From Lucifuga dentata (taxonomy: Eukaryota; Chordata; Actinopteri; Ophidiiformes; Bythitidae), in assembly GCA_014773175.1 (NCBI GenBank), contig VXCM01000951.1, forward strand, positions 62,001 to 126,000: DNA of 64,000 nt. Direction: 5' to 3'. The stretch's first letter is position 1. The number at the start of each line of letters is the position of its first letter. The notes under the pieces were generated by a model. That model had not been told where the DNA came from and did not search any database. It was given only the letters and a program-made list of their open reading frames with translations. The translations under genes and the position numbers were made by a program. Of the stretch, positions 26,449-40,944 are shown in pieces.

Positions 26449-29400
26449 CTGCCGTCAGAAGGGACACAGAAAGACAGAAACCGTTTGGTTGGGCTGCGAC
26501 GCGATGTCACGTATCAGCGTGTGTATTGATAAATGGCAGCACAAACATGGAAATCATAAGGTAAATGTTTTCACTGTGATATGGCAGGTTGTGTGAAAGC
26601 ATGCAGCACAACCAGAACAGACCGCAGCGCCTGGACGGTAACACTCAGTATTTCCTGAACGGAGGCCAGGAAACTTCAGAACAATTTCTCTCTGGACTGG
26701 TAGCAGGAAGTGCTGCTGAGATAAAGGCTGAATCTATTTCAGATAGTTTTTTCCTATCAAGAAATAACCACTTAGGAGCATTCGCTGAATGTGCCTTTGC
26801 AAAATGGAACAGCTGATCTTAAAATTCTCTTATTGTCAGGCTTTACATTAATGCGTAATCAGACATAAGATGATGTGGTGCTATGCTAATTTGGCACATT
26901 TACGACCAATAAATACTATCTACATACACATTACCTTTCTGACAACCAATTTCCAATATACAAAACCATATCTCAGTTTTCCCTTTTACATTTTCCACAT
27001 CCCCTAATCTTTCAAAATCAAATCTTCAGCCTTAAAAGTCTCTGTGATGGATTACTTATGTCAAACACGTCTCTCCAAGTTGATGTTTTTTTATACTGGA
27101 ATGAACTGAACCCAATGGCAGTCTGGAAGGTAGGAAAAACAATTCTAACATTTACTGCTCCAGTGTTACATTTTGAGAAATGATTGTCAGTAACGCAACA
27201 TGCATGCAGGTTGCATTCATGGAACCACAAATATGCAAAATGGCTGATGTTGTCCTTTAAGCCTTGGCTTAGCTTTCTAATGTTTTTTTCTGATGATATT
27301 ATATCTTCAGGTTTCCCGGGATTAGTGGAAATCCTGCACAGCCTTTCTAATCTGTGAACTAAGCAGCGGCCTGATTATGCTGATTTCTGGCACAGGTACG
27401 GGGAAATGTACTCGTAATCCTGAACCTTCAACTCTCCAGAAATATCTAATAGGCCAAGTCTGATTTCTCCCCCCTCCTCTGCCCCAGGACTCACATTCCA
27501 TCTCTTGGCCCAAGTAGGAGCACCAGCGGTTCCTCATGTCCTCCACTGCCAGCAGGTCCCTCTCAGCATCGTGGATCAGCAGCAGGGGGATGCAGGGCAC
27601 CACCAGCTCGTTCATGATGCCCAGACCTGTGCTCACCTCCGGCTCCTCTCCTGACTCAAACATGGCGGCTGCTTGCTCGTTTAATTTCTATGGGGGTCGG
27701 AGGGAGGGGACAGTCATGAATTATTAATAACAAAGCTTTTTGGAGTTAATGAAACTGTGCTGACGTGTCGTATTCTCCCTACGTACCATGTATGGCTTTT
27801 AAATTGTTTTTTTTTTTTTTCTTCCCAAAAGGAGTAAATTTCTGACTCTTCTTTAGGCCGGGGATTACCATTCCTAACTTATTATGAGAACCCATTTTTA
27901 TAGGCTTACTTTAATGTCATATGTTTTGATTTTCTACTACTTAGAGGCTCTCCTTTACAGTGTTTCGCAAGTCCCTCCAATAAATAAGTATCAGGTGTAT
28001 TAAGTACTAAGAGTAATCCTGCAGTCATAATGAATGTCACGTCATATCCTGAAGCCACTGGAACTGAAGAGGGTCCTGATGTACTTGTTAATGCATGTGG
28101 ACAGACTCTTTTCATCCTGTTCTTGGCCTGAACCACCTTGCTGTCACAGACAAACTCGCTGACCTCCTCCCTGAAGAAACCGAGCCAGTAAGGGGGGGGG
28201 GGGGGGNGGGGGGGGGGGGGGGGGGGGTGCAAGGTTGGATTTGCAAAACATCCAAGTGCATTAACTGTGTCAATGTTAGCAGTGTTTTTAGTTAAAACAA
28301 GGGCTGAAGGTAAACAGCTGAGCGGATGGAGCCAGAGGTTCTGGCCAGAGATCTGAGCTGACCGATCAGGCTCTGTGAGGGGCTGAGATTCGGGGTTAGC
28401 CGAGGACACGCTTGTGTCTCAGCGTAATGTGTTTACACTCGCTGGCCCTCCTGCTTCCTATTCCCACTCCAATGATTACATTATGAGCACAATGCTGGTG
28501 TAAGGTTACTGAGTGCAGCAAGCGAGAGGGCTGCTAAAGACCGCCACAAGGCTGATCGGACCAAAATACCCTCAACCCAAACCAATAACGCCTCAACATG
28601 GCCCCGAGCTCAGTGGGACTGAAATGAAAAGGGGCTCGCATCACAATGCTGAACAGATTTTCATCCGTCCGTATCAGATGAAAAAGCTTTGGCGGAATCT
28701 TTTGTGGGCCGTAAAGAAACCAAAGCAATATCTCAGCAAAAGCAATTTGATTATAGCACCGCGGCTCAGCACTGAAGGGGAAACGTCTGGCAGTGTTGTA
28801 TCGCTGAGTCACTTTAGCAGAGGAAGTCTGATGCGGAGGAAAGGGAGTTACAAAGAAGAGACTGAGATCGCAGGGAAGGACGCAAAAAGCTTTCTGCTTC
28901 AAAACACAACCTACGCGGAGGTAACACCTTCTTTTGTGTACATGTGACACACACGAGCAACATTTGTATATGCAACACGTTTGAAACTGAATTTGTGATG
29001 CCGTGTCTCTGCGTGCTTTGTCTCACCAGCAAACACTCGCGGCGGTGATAACCAAGAAGCTCCTCATCGTGACCTCTGTACAGCCCCTTAACCAAAAGCT
29101 CCTTGTTGTACTGGTATGAGTAAATCAGGTACATCAGGGCCTCCACGTAACTGAAAAGGAAGACACAGATGAGAAATTCAGCCAGAATATTTTGCATTGG
29201 ATATTAAAGCTGCATTGGTAACTCTGCAAAAGTACAGATCAGAGTTAAGCATAAATATCCTTTATAAATGAATTGCATGTGCACAGCCTCCCTGTTGCAG
29301 CCCAGGCAGTTACTTGTAATTTGCTGCCCTCTGCAGGTGATGTTTCAAGAGACACAAATCCAAATGTAATGAGCAAACAGACAATTTAGTCATATGAATT

Positions 29401-32400
29401 TAACATTTTGTAAAATAGTGGAGACGAGTTAAATTTTAAATATCAGACAGAGCCCTGGCAAAGTGTCACCATACTTTGTCTTCTGGAAAAGCTCCAAGCC
29501 GGTCATCATCAAGATGGTCGTTTCTCGGAAATTCCTGTAGTCCTGATGCCATATCTGATTAAGGCAAAGATGAGAGAAATAATTTGTACTGTACGTTCTC
29601 TGAAATTCCAGTAAAATGTATGCTATCCTTTTTTTTTCTTTTGTTTGTTTTTTTGTTTTTACTTTATCATCTCTAATACTTCAGATAAAAGCTAAAATGC
29701 AGCACCACTGACCTCATATTCATCCATGTTGACCTCTTCGGGCTTAATTAGGTCCAGTTTGGCACGTGCCACATTCATAATGCTCTTACATCTGAGGAGG
29801 AGAAGGGGAAATGGGGGGAAGAAGAAGAAGAGTAAGTACTGAGATGGTGAGTCATTGCGAGGTACTCCAGGAGATGAAACGGTTCACCCTGCCCCTAGGC
29901 CTTTAACGTGGCCTAATGAATCACTCTTTAGTGCTGACAGGAGAAGTGAAACACTCCTCCGGAGGCTCCTATTGAGGCCACATGCACACATAAATCTAAT
30001 TATCTCGCTCAAAATAGAGGAGTAGGAAGAAATCAATTTTTCACTCATGAATATGGATCGAGGCCAACAAGCGAAGTTGAAAAGTTTTTAAGAGATAGTA
30101 AGGGGCATTATATGTCCTAATGACATGAGAAGTGTGATGTTAATAAGGCAGAAATCTTTAATATTTTCAAACAGAATTAAAAAAAGGCTTTACTAGACGT
30201 GTCTCTTAAGATGGTTTTTTAGAAAGGTGCAGCAGCACTCATGAGTAAGGATTTGCAGGATAAATGTCCAACTTAATCAGGCTGCAGTCTGCTTTAGATA
30301 TAGACCTCTGCTACCCTCTGGTGGTGATTTTGAGAGGCTGCTCCAATATAAATGGCCTGAGCTTAAAGGAGCATACCAGAGATATTGTAGTTTGAGCCCA
30401 ATAAATACAACCCACATACATGCTACGTTACTGACAACCATTTCCTAAAACATACTACTGGAGCAGTAAATTTTAGAGTTTTATTTTCTACCTTCCAAAC
30501 TGCCATTGGTTTCAGTTCATTCCAGTACGCTATAAAAATCAACTTGCAGAGACTTCAAATGCACTTGAAACAATAACCATCTTGTCTCTTAAGTTTTTTG
30601 TTTTTTTTTTAAGTAACTTTATTTGAGCGGTCCAACACAGAGCTGCAGAAGACAGTGTACTGTATGTTTCCACCAGGAATACAGTCCCAGGAGAAGACGG
30701 CTTTTACTGAGAAAGTGAAACAACCATGCCTTGTACAAATGTGCATAAATGTTAGAAAGCAAAAACACTGAATTTTAAGGTGGGCATATCACCTAAACAT
30801 TTGATTTTGAAAGATTGGGGGATTCGGAAAAATGGCAGGAAAACTAAAACACAGATTTATGTTTTTGAAATTGGTTGCCAGTAATGTAACATGTATGCAG
30901 TTTTTACATGCTGGGCTTAAACATGCAAAATTACCGGTACGGTCCTTTAATACAACTAGTGTCCACTGACTGGTGTGTCATATTTCCAAACATGCCACAA
31001 ATACTGCAGCAGAGTGTGAAGTCCAAAATACCTCTCGTCAAACGCCAGGTTCCTGTCAGCAAACTGTGTGAGCAGAGTTCTCTCCAGGATCTTCCTGGGT
31101 GCCTGGTTCTGGATGAAGTAGACGATGATGTGCTGCAGGCGGTAGTCGTTCTCTGGAGACGTGTCCTCTTGGGCAAATCTTAGAAGACGAGCATATTCTA
31201 ACTTGATTGCCTGTCCAATGAGAGAAAGAGGGAAGAAGACTTTGAAAAAAAGCTCTGAGATTGAGGTGGTATGGACACGTACACACTTGCACCATCTTAT
31301 TCAGCTCCTCCTGAGTCAAGATCTTAAATGTAACCTGCACTGGATTAAAATTTTTGGGCATGACCGTTGATGTGATATTCCAGAGCTGTGTGAGCTGCTA
31401 TTATGTAAATATATCAAACTTCTTCTGGTTCCTTTTGATATTTAATACACTACTCTGCTGGATGGCGTCTGACTGCACCTTTTGGATTATTTTTTGTGAT
31501 GACATCACAACATCAGTTCTGTCCATTAGTTTTGTGAACATGCAGCATTGAAAAATGCTGCCTCATGCTGTAAATGGAAGCATGGACTTCATATTATAAC
31601 TTTGAGTTGATCCACCAACAATATGTATTATGTCAGAATGATTTGGGCAACACACTTGCAGACTTATAGTTGAGCTAACCATCTGGATTTTAGGATTTTT
31701 AGCTCAAATTTGCACAATAAAGTGTTAATTCATGAAATCTAGATGGCCTTCATGGTACTGATAGCATGTTGAATTAACTATTGTCAATATTAATGCCACT
31801 CAAAAACAAATAATTTGCCAGAATGATATGTGCTGTTAATTATAATCATTCTTATCATTATAACAAACAAAAGTAAGTAAATTCTGAGTTAATTTTGGTC
31901 CAAGTTCTACATTAAGGACCATACTGGTGATTTTACACGTTTAAGCCAAATAAATACTACCCTCATACATGTTAAGTTACTGACAACCATAAACATAAAA
32001 GCAAATTTTATTTTTCCTGTTACTTTACCAAACCCCTTAATAATTCAAAAATCAAAATGTTGATTTGGTAAGCTGATACACCAACTTTAAAATTTGATGT
32101 TTTGCCTGCTAACTCATACATCCAAATGTAGAAGGGACAGTTGTTTTAAAAATTCTCGGTAAAAGCCGTGGAGTTCTGGGACATTTTCCTCCATGCAGCT
32201 CCATGCTGGACCAATTAAACAAAGATACCTAGACAAAAAATTTAATAGATGTTGTGTTGACTGTGATGGATTATTTATCTCAAGCACCTTTCAAGTCTCT
32301 GCAAAGTGATTTTAGTAGAGTACTGCAATGAACTCAAACCAATGCTGCCTGGAAGGTAGGAAAAACAAATCTAATATTTATCAGTACTATGGTAAAATGG

Positions 32401-35400
32401 TTGTCAGTAACATGACATGTATGCGGGTTGCATATATTGGGCTCAAACACGCAAAACCACTGGTTTGTCCTTCAACTAATCTACTGTAAGCAGACAGGAG
32501 ACGACAAAGAAATGATGAGCGACACATAAAATGAAAGGTTCATGGAGGTGTGGAGGGAAAGAGGAAAGGTAAAAGGGGAGATGGCGTGTACCTTAAAAAA
32601 GGCTGCCTCAGGCCCGCTCTTTTCATATACGCTGCTGGATTTGCCAATGGCCATAATTATACCCTGCATGTTTGGGGTCATCATCGCCTGCCCAGGAAGC
32701 AGGAACCATAGTAAACAAAACAACACATCCTTGTGACGACAAAGCAATGTCGAATGCTCTGCTGTGCGCTTTGATGCACTGGGATGAAGCACACCGCAGT
32801 CAGGGCTCGGGGCATGCCGGGCATCACTCAGCAGTCCATGCACTAGTTAAGAGTGACACAGCCAGTCAGCTCAGTGGCATGATGCGTTATCCTTAGGAGG
32901 ATAATGTGTTAAAAAAAAAAAACAAACAAAAAACAAAAAAAAACAAAAGTACGAAAGGCTGTGTGTGACAGGCAGCTAACAGTGCAAGGAGATGAGCAAC
33001 AATCATGACTGCGTGACAGCAATCCTGCACTCAGCACACACGGAGCTAAAGCTACTGCTGGTATCAAACTGCTGAGATGTACAAAAGCCCNCCCCCCCCC
33101 CCCCATTTACAAAAGATCTATATAAACAAGCATACTAGCATTAGCATTACAAAAGGTTTCATTTGGCAAACAGGCTCAAGTTAGTTATCAAATATACAAG
33201 AAATGTCCAACTTGCTCAGTGTTCTTCAATATATGGTTATGACCTTAACCTTTTCCAGAAAAAAGACGTGTCTATGTGCCAAGATGCAGGCTGGTTAGAG
33301 GAGAGACTTTTCACACGGGAGTTTTACAGGTATGCTAAGAGAGAGGTCTAATCTTTTTTTTCATGTAGCCGTTTTTTTTTTTTTAACTTTAGTGACAGCC
33401 AGCCTAGTTCATCCTTTAGTCAGTCAATGTGAGGATTTTCTCAGGTGTGAAAAATCGTTGAAAGAGCCTTTACAGTGAGCAGTAGTGCTCTTCCTCCACA
33501 TATCACACAAGCCTTCTCAAGACAGTAAGGACAACCGACTTATTGGGGCGAGAGCTACCTCATCATCGTACCCCCCCTCCTCTGACTCAATGACAAAGGT
33601 TCCCACGTGAGGAATGGCCACCTCGACTACACGCTGGCCAGAGGGCTCGTCCTCTTTGACGAGGTCGGGAGGAGGGGTGGAGGGGGAGCTTACCTGCAGC
33701 TCGGGGTAAGGGGAAGTGGGAGGGTGAAGAGACTGTAGAGACAATGGGACAGATGAGACAGGATGCATAGAGGACTGACAGAAAGGCACGGAACAGTAAA
33801 GGTGAGGGTGAAACAAAAGTTCAAAGCCCTACTTATATATCACTACATCACAGCATTTGAGGTGTTTTCCTCCACGCTGAAATACTTTCACCTGACTTTT
33901 AAAAACTCAACTTTGATAGAGCAGCTTTCATTCTTGCTCTGATTATGATTCCTTGGATGAAGTTGTGGTGACTGTGCTGGAAAAGCTTGAATAACCATGA
34001 GACTAAAAAGTCAATTTAAACTACATTTAATGACCATAAAAAGGATTATATGATGATGCATTTGATGCAATAAAAAACTAAATTCAGGTGGCACACGGTG
34101 GTCTCAGGGACTCACTGGTGTGTGTGTGTATGTTTGTGTATGTGTGTGTGGCATGGTTTACATACAGCATTTAGCAATGCCTCAGGGCTTCTCTCCTCCT
34201 GTTCAGCAGCAGCCTTGGAGATCGCCCTCTCCGTGTCCTCCTGAAGGTGCTTGGAGTCATTTGTGGGTGATGGCTGCTCCATGTATTCTAGGTCCTGCTG
34301 GGGCACTGAAAGAGGACAAAAAATAAATTAATTAATTAATTAATAAAATAAAAAAATTATCAGGGAAATAGACTGCATACCTTAAAAACCTCAAACACTG
34401 AGCAATCAGCACTGCCACTGTTAATGTGTTCTGATGCCATTTTGACTGGCAAACAAAGAAAAACTGCATTTCTACCACCTGGTAAGGAGTGTGTTTGGAT
34501 GGAGAAACCGCTTACACAAACATGACTGGATATCCAACTCAGTTTTCAGGACAAACCTCTGTTCTATCACTTTACAGTCCCTCAGTGATCTCTTATCTTG
34601 TCATCAATATATCTGCATTCAATGCATTTGATCAAATTGTTCAGGTGTTGTCATTGACATGTTTTTCTGTCTGATGACTGCATTATTTCATTATCCGCTA
34701 AAATACAGTTTTACATTTTGGAAAATGGTTTGCAGTAATGCAGTGTGTATATAGGCAGTATCTACCAGGCTCAAACATGCAAAATCACTGGTTTGGTCCT
34801 ATTAACACAAAATAGGTGGATACAGAGACAGCCAGAGGTAACAGAACTTTGCACTGATGGTAAGTGGAACATGTTGGCCATGTATGTGAATATGACAATA
34901 AAATAACACTCCTTTTCAAAAGCTCCATTTTCCAATTTTACTCACACATTGAAAAACTACGTTTCAAGGGGCCCATAACAATAACTTAGTGTGGACAGTC
35001 AGCCAAAATGGCAGTAGTGTGGAATTGGTCTGACAAAGTAAATATGTTAGTAAACAGGTGGAAATGTAAAAAGCTGTTATTTTGTACAGGTGTCTCAGCT
35101 GAAACGTAGCTTAGATGGTAACAGAAATGATCCATTACATTCAACCAATGATAATAACGGCAAAATGTCACAATTAACTGCATTTACATACATTTGTGTA
35201 GCGTAGGCTGAATGGTGAACGTATAAACTCATGCAAAGAATCTGCAACTCTTTTACTTAAACGCTAACTTGTTTATGATATATTCATTGTATGCAACGAC
35301 ATATCATAAGGCATTAATGATTGAAGTCTGCATGCCAATATCTCAAGGTCATTTCCTCATTCTTTTATCCCACTCTTGGGAATAAGTGTTTTTCTGGACT

Positions 35401-38400
35401 TATCTTCTTACCAAGTATTGATTCTCAATTATGCATTCTACCCCGTGTTTCTGCTCTGTGCCAATAAGTGTCAGGACCCTGACCTGCATTGTCTGGAGGG
35501 CTGGACTCGATGCTCATTGGCTGAGGGGAAGAGGATGAGGTGGAGGTGCTGGATGTTGCCGAGGCAGCGGTGGCGGCAGCTGCTGCGGCCAAGGCAAACT
35601 TCTCCTGCTGAGCCTTGCGAGCCTGCAAGGCGTCCCACTCCTCAATCTCCTTCTCAAGCAGCTCGTTGTCCTCCTTCACGTACTGCTTCAAGTCTGGAGG
35701 GAGTTTGTCCAGGCCGCTGAGTAGCTGACCTGTTTCTTTATCAAACTCCTCTGCAGTGATGACAGTGAGACACAATGAACAAATCTAGCATATTACAACA
35801 TGGCTGGTTATTAAATGTGTTATTGTTGTAATGCTACTTTTACAACCAATGTAAGATTTTAGTATATTTTCACTACTACACACAAAAATTCAAAATTCAA
35901 TAGTTTTTGCTATTACCTCTTCTAAATATCAGCTTGAACATGAGTTATCTGTTCTTGCCATGAGTAGTCCAGTAATTTTCCATTTTTAATAGCAAGTCTA
36001 ATCTGGCCAAACCACAACAAATAATCTTATAAGAAAAATTAGCTGTAGAATTCCTGGGTGGAATTAACATAATTTCTCTGATTTAAAACTCAAAAAAAAA
36101 AAAAAAAAAANAAAAAAAAAAAAAAAAAAAGACTCATTCACTGCTATTTGATGGTATTGATAAATCACTAAGAAGTTGCAAAAAAAGGCAACATGCAGTA
36201 TACCCACATTTTTTTTAAAGTATGAAAAATGTGACAGATAATGGAATAAGAAAAGGAAAATTTCAAAATTAAAGCGAAAGAATCAGGTGAATGAAGAATT
36301 CTTTATAGCGACGGTAAACATGTCTCCTAACATAGAAGCACCCGCAGGACATTGTCTGGCATGTAACTGTAATTTGGCTGATCAGCATTACTGAGAATCT
36401 GCCAGAAAGCAGCAGTAAGGTACATCTTAATCAGATGTTTCTGTTTTGTTAAATTGCATGTGATTGACAAATCTATAAACAAAACAAAAATGGATCCTTA
36501 ATTCCTCAGCCATTCCAAAAACTGAGGAGTACGAATCTGTGTTACTGGTGGAGATGTACTACTATATGTAGTATCTCATTTTTGAGTAATATTCTAGCAA
36601 TGCTCACAACACAAAGCTACATACAATATGAACCCTATTACTACTGTTAAACTTTAGTCTGTGTGTGTACCTTGTATGAGAAAAGGCTTCTTGTCATTGA
36701 TGTACATGAGACAGTAGGCGCTAGCATTTCGGTAGCCTCCGAAAGAGTCCCTGACCAGCTCCTCCCAGGAGGACTTTGTGACAGAGATGTCATTGTACTT
36801 CATCCAGCAGCGCTGGTGCGGGTCGTAGATGTAGGCCCAGTAGTGGCCTGCATTGGCCTGACCTTCATGGACGAGCACGGCATGAAGCCGGTATGGAACC
36901 TGGAACAACGCGCACATTTAAAAATGCTGAATAACAGATAGCGGTAGTTTTTCTTTTTCATATTAAATATGAGAGTGCATATTTTTGTATTTTATTTTAC
37001 ATCACAGGTCAGATCATAGTGCCGCTCACCTGCATCATTGACTTGTCAGAGTACATCAGCTCAATGGTTCTGTGGATTCTGGTTATGCTGCCCTGCAGAT
37101 CTTGGTGGAAAGAAAATCAATTACAACCTGTTAGTAAAGGCGATATCTCATGTTTGCCTCTGAGTTATTACAGGGTAAGTAACAGGCAGGTAAATCTGCT
37201 CAAGGTACTGCAACAGATAATCTTAAAGAGCTGCATAATGTCTTACCCCGGGTGTCATTCTCCACTTCACTCCTCCAGCGATGCAGGCAGCCCTCCAGCA
37301 CCCTCAGCTCCTCCTCGGTGATGTGGCGTGGGGCAGGATGCATGGGCAGGTCGGGAGGTAGCCGNCCCTCAGCTCCTCCTCGGTGATGTGGCGTGGGGCA
37401 GGATGCATGGGCAGGTCGGGAGGTAGCCGGGACTGGGTGAAGGGCTTATGAATGGGTAATCTCTGCTGCTGGGCCGCAGTGGGGGCCGAGATGGGGCCTG
37501 CGGCTTGGGAAGGGCTCTCTAATGCAGTCAAGGAGTCCTGCTCGGCTATGCTGCAGGATTGAAAATAACATGTATATTATAATAATAGTCTGGTTAAATG
37601 TTCTCATGCAAGTCACTTAGTACAACAACGACATATCGAGTCATAAAATGTGCATATTCAACCTTGGGGATTGCAGCACTGTCAACCAATTCATTTTATA
37701 ATTAAAAATGCTAAAAGAAAAACTAGTATCTTTTAGGGGCCCTAACCTTATCCGAATAAACAAATGTTCTATTCATTATAAACAATTTCATTTCTCCAAC
37801 CATTTCTCCAAAAATCAAGCATTCAAATACATAATGCTTAAGGTACAATGGCCAGAAAACAGTAATAGAACGTTGAATTTTGAGTTCTTAAAAATTATGG
37901 CAGTTTTGGATGTGGACAGTCATATCTTACTTATTTATGACTTTTATGACACAGTACTACAGGATATTTTGTCACAGATAAGAACTGGGTATGAGCAGGG
38001 CCTCTTATGACTTACTGCTTAAGTGAAAACTGTTAAGAGGACTTTTATGGGCATTTGTTTGGAAATCAGCTCATCTCAGATCTAACAGAAGCAATTGTAA
38101 AACAATTAGTTACAATCCTCTGCACACCCTCCCTTTGAGCATCTTCTGCATCTCTTTTTCCTTACTTCCCACTCCTGAAACAAGAAGAACAAATGACAGA
38201 AGAGAGGAAAAGCAGCAGGTTATCCGTTGTGCAACTTGCCTGGGTGGGGGAAGTGGTTGTCCTGTTGTGCCACCAGGCGGTGCTGATGAGTCAATATCTT
38301 CCACTGGAGAGGTGCACACTGGCTTACTGGAGGCAAACTCCATGGCGTATTGGAGGACATCTGCCAGAGGAAACCTCTTGGGGCCTGAGCCATAACTCAG

Positions 38401-39058
38401 ATACCTGAGGTTAAGAGACAAAGAGTGTAAACAATGACACACATGCACAGGAGGGAAGAGGAGAGCAGAGGCAGAAAGAAATAAGAGAGGGCATAATGGC
38501 AAAAGAGAGGAAAAAGAAAGGGCATGGTCAACATGAGAAATGACTCCCATAGCTTCATTAACCTTAGCTAAATAAACAGGTTTCGGTCAGCAAGTTGTAC
38601 CTCTCCAGTCGCTGTTGGAGCAGCGTCAAATGCTCCTTCAACCTCCTGATCTCCTCCCTCTTTATCCTGGTAATTTCCCTGTTCCTGTCCATGTACCTAA
38701 ACTCAGAAAAGAGGCCAGAGCAGGAGATTCAGTCGTTTTAACTTCGGAAAGAAATTTAGCTTTATTTTGACCACCAGCGCTGATATCTCCATCACCTGTC
38801 CATGTAGAGCATAGAGGGGAACTCAAGCTTGTTGTGGATCTTCTCGGGTCGTCCGAGTGCTTGGTTGAACTCAAATCTTGAGAGTTCAAAGGTCAACACG
38901 GGAGGGAGCTCGGTGAACCAGTGCTGGAAGAAAATTGGATGGCGATCTTGAGAGAATTATTTACTTTTAATAATTTCAGCATGACCTAGTTGCATATGAC
39001 AGCCAGGAAATGTGCTGAGAGCCAGACAGGCCTCTCTTCATCACTGACACACACTCAG

Positions 39059-39089
<31 letters not shown>

Positions 39090-40912
39090 TACTGTGTATC
39101 AGATTGATGGAACCACAGTAGGAAGACAGTTCTTCAGCAACCTCCTACCTTCCATTTATTGGATCATTTTGTTTCATTTTGTTTGGGTATTACTGACTCA
39201 CTTTTTCTCTCTTACGTCTTTCAAGATGCAATAGTGCCGTCAGGGAAAACCTGTTAAAAGCTCAATACTTGATCCATCCATGTCAGCTTAAGGTCATAAA
39301 AAAATGGGAACTTGGAATTGTTGTTGATTTAGCCTAATTTCTGTGAAGTCCTGAACTCTGACAAAAATAGAAAAGTGTAGAAAATGATCCATTATGATTG
39401 GATGTAGACTATAACACAGTATATTAATACTGTGATATCAAATTAGATTTCATCTAGGCCATAATAACATGACACATCTTAAATGATGAGCTTTCTTGGT
39501 TATAATGGCTAGATTACAGTAAATTAGTTGAAATCCTACTGTTTTTTTTTTTTTTTTTNTTTTTTTTTTTTTTTGTTTTGTTTTTTTGTTTGTTTTTTTT
39601 TTTACCTTAAAACTGGAACTGAATAATTTGGGTTGAGTAACTAATTGCTTTTTTTAAATTTAATTTTTCAACTAATACTGTGATTGTGATTGAGATTCAA
39701 ATATTGATAAACATTTGCAGTTGACTTTGCTTGGTTTTGATGTACATCTGTAACTACCTCACGAGCGTTAGCTACCAACGCTTTCAAATCAGGACTTCAA
39801 ACTAAAAATATAAAGGTTCCTGAGCATGTGAGCAATGCCTAGCATGAAATTCTTCTGATTCTTATTCCCATACGATGTGTCATTCCTGCTCATCTTGAAT
39901 ACTCTCCCTTGAGAGGGGAGCTGGTGCTTTTCCAGAGGGCTAGGTGCCATGTCCATCTGTGTAGCGAGCGCTCTGGTAATTAGCTAGCTGACAGCTGCTG
40001 TGGGACAGCATAGGCAAGGCTGCAGCTAACCAGAGGTCAAACCCAAAATAGCAAGAGTGTCTCTGAGGTGCAAGCAGGTCAACCCTTTGAAGAGAATCCA
40101 CCTCATAAGCCCAATTATTTGACCCCATTGTCTTCTCTTAAATGCTGCTGGTAGATGGTGACTGATAGATGTTTTGGGTTAAAGTTAAAGAGTCGAGGCT
40201 TTTTAGATTGTTATGAAGACACGAGGATCTGTATTTGGTTTGCCGTGGTGCCATTGTCTAAGAATGTCTATGGCAGACAATCCACATCTAAATTTATGTG
40301 TGGGTGTCATACAGCAAAGAATTACAGTCAGTGCTCATCTTTCCTTTCACCTTCAGATGAAAACCAACAAGAAAATTCAAGTCATTTCATTCTTCTTGCG
40401 GATGTATTTTGACTTCCTGTAAAGTAACTGCCATCTTAGTTCATAAAAACGAGTGTGCTACCTTGATGTGCACTATGTGATTCACCTTTTTCCCAACTTT
40501 TCAAAACATTCCATCAAAAGTCCGCAGGTTGCCAGGTTGGTTAACACTCAAAGGTTTATGTCGACCTGTACTGGCACTGACCTCTTGTCCAGACCTGGCA
40601 GAGTTTTCTGCTGAGTGCAGGGACTCGATCTCACCCTCGATCATTGCTGCCTCGAGACACTCGTGGAGGTCCTTGAAGCCATTCACCTGCAAGGGGTACT
40701 GGCCAAACATCTCTGTGTTTTCAAATTTTTTGCCTGTGAAACATATTCAAAAAAGGAGGATAGATGTTGCAGTGACACACACGGCCATTATTATTATTAT
40801 TATTATCATTATTATTATTATTATCATCATCATATTAAAGAAGAGTGCACAAGGGCTTTTGTGCTGTGAACTCCTTGAGAGCTTTGTCACTGCTTTGAGA
40901 GCGAGAGAGCGA

Positions 40913-40944
<32 letters not shown>

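Larger units (their letters stand above)
29792..31031 (-). other. usp25: usp25 intron 19
   Basis: Mostly unique AT-rich sequence, then a full foldback element at 30363-30950 and a CTCF-like motif at 30310-30324. No additional exon seen. Confidence 0.5.

Noticed and set aside
33100..33360. Extra usp25 exon between 19a and 19b suggested by an open frame on the plus strand
   Set aside because: Wrong strand, and no phase-compatible splice sites on the minus strand.
37247..37550. usp25 as a pseudogene because of the frameshift in exon 14
   Set aside because: The break coincides exactly with a duplicated 64-bp block around an N, and all other exons and catalytic residues are intact.
40508..40720. 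Plus-strand open frame antisense to usp25 exon 10
   Set aside because: A shadow of the conserved minus-strand exon.
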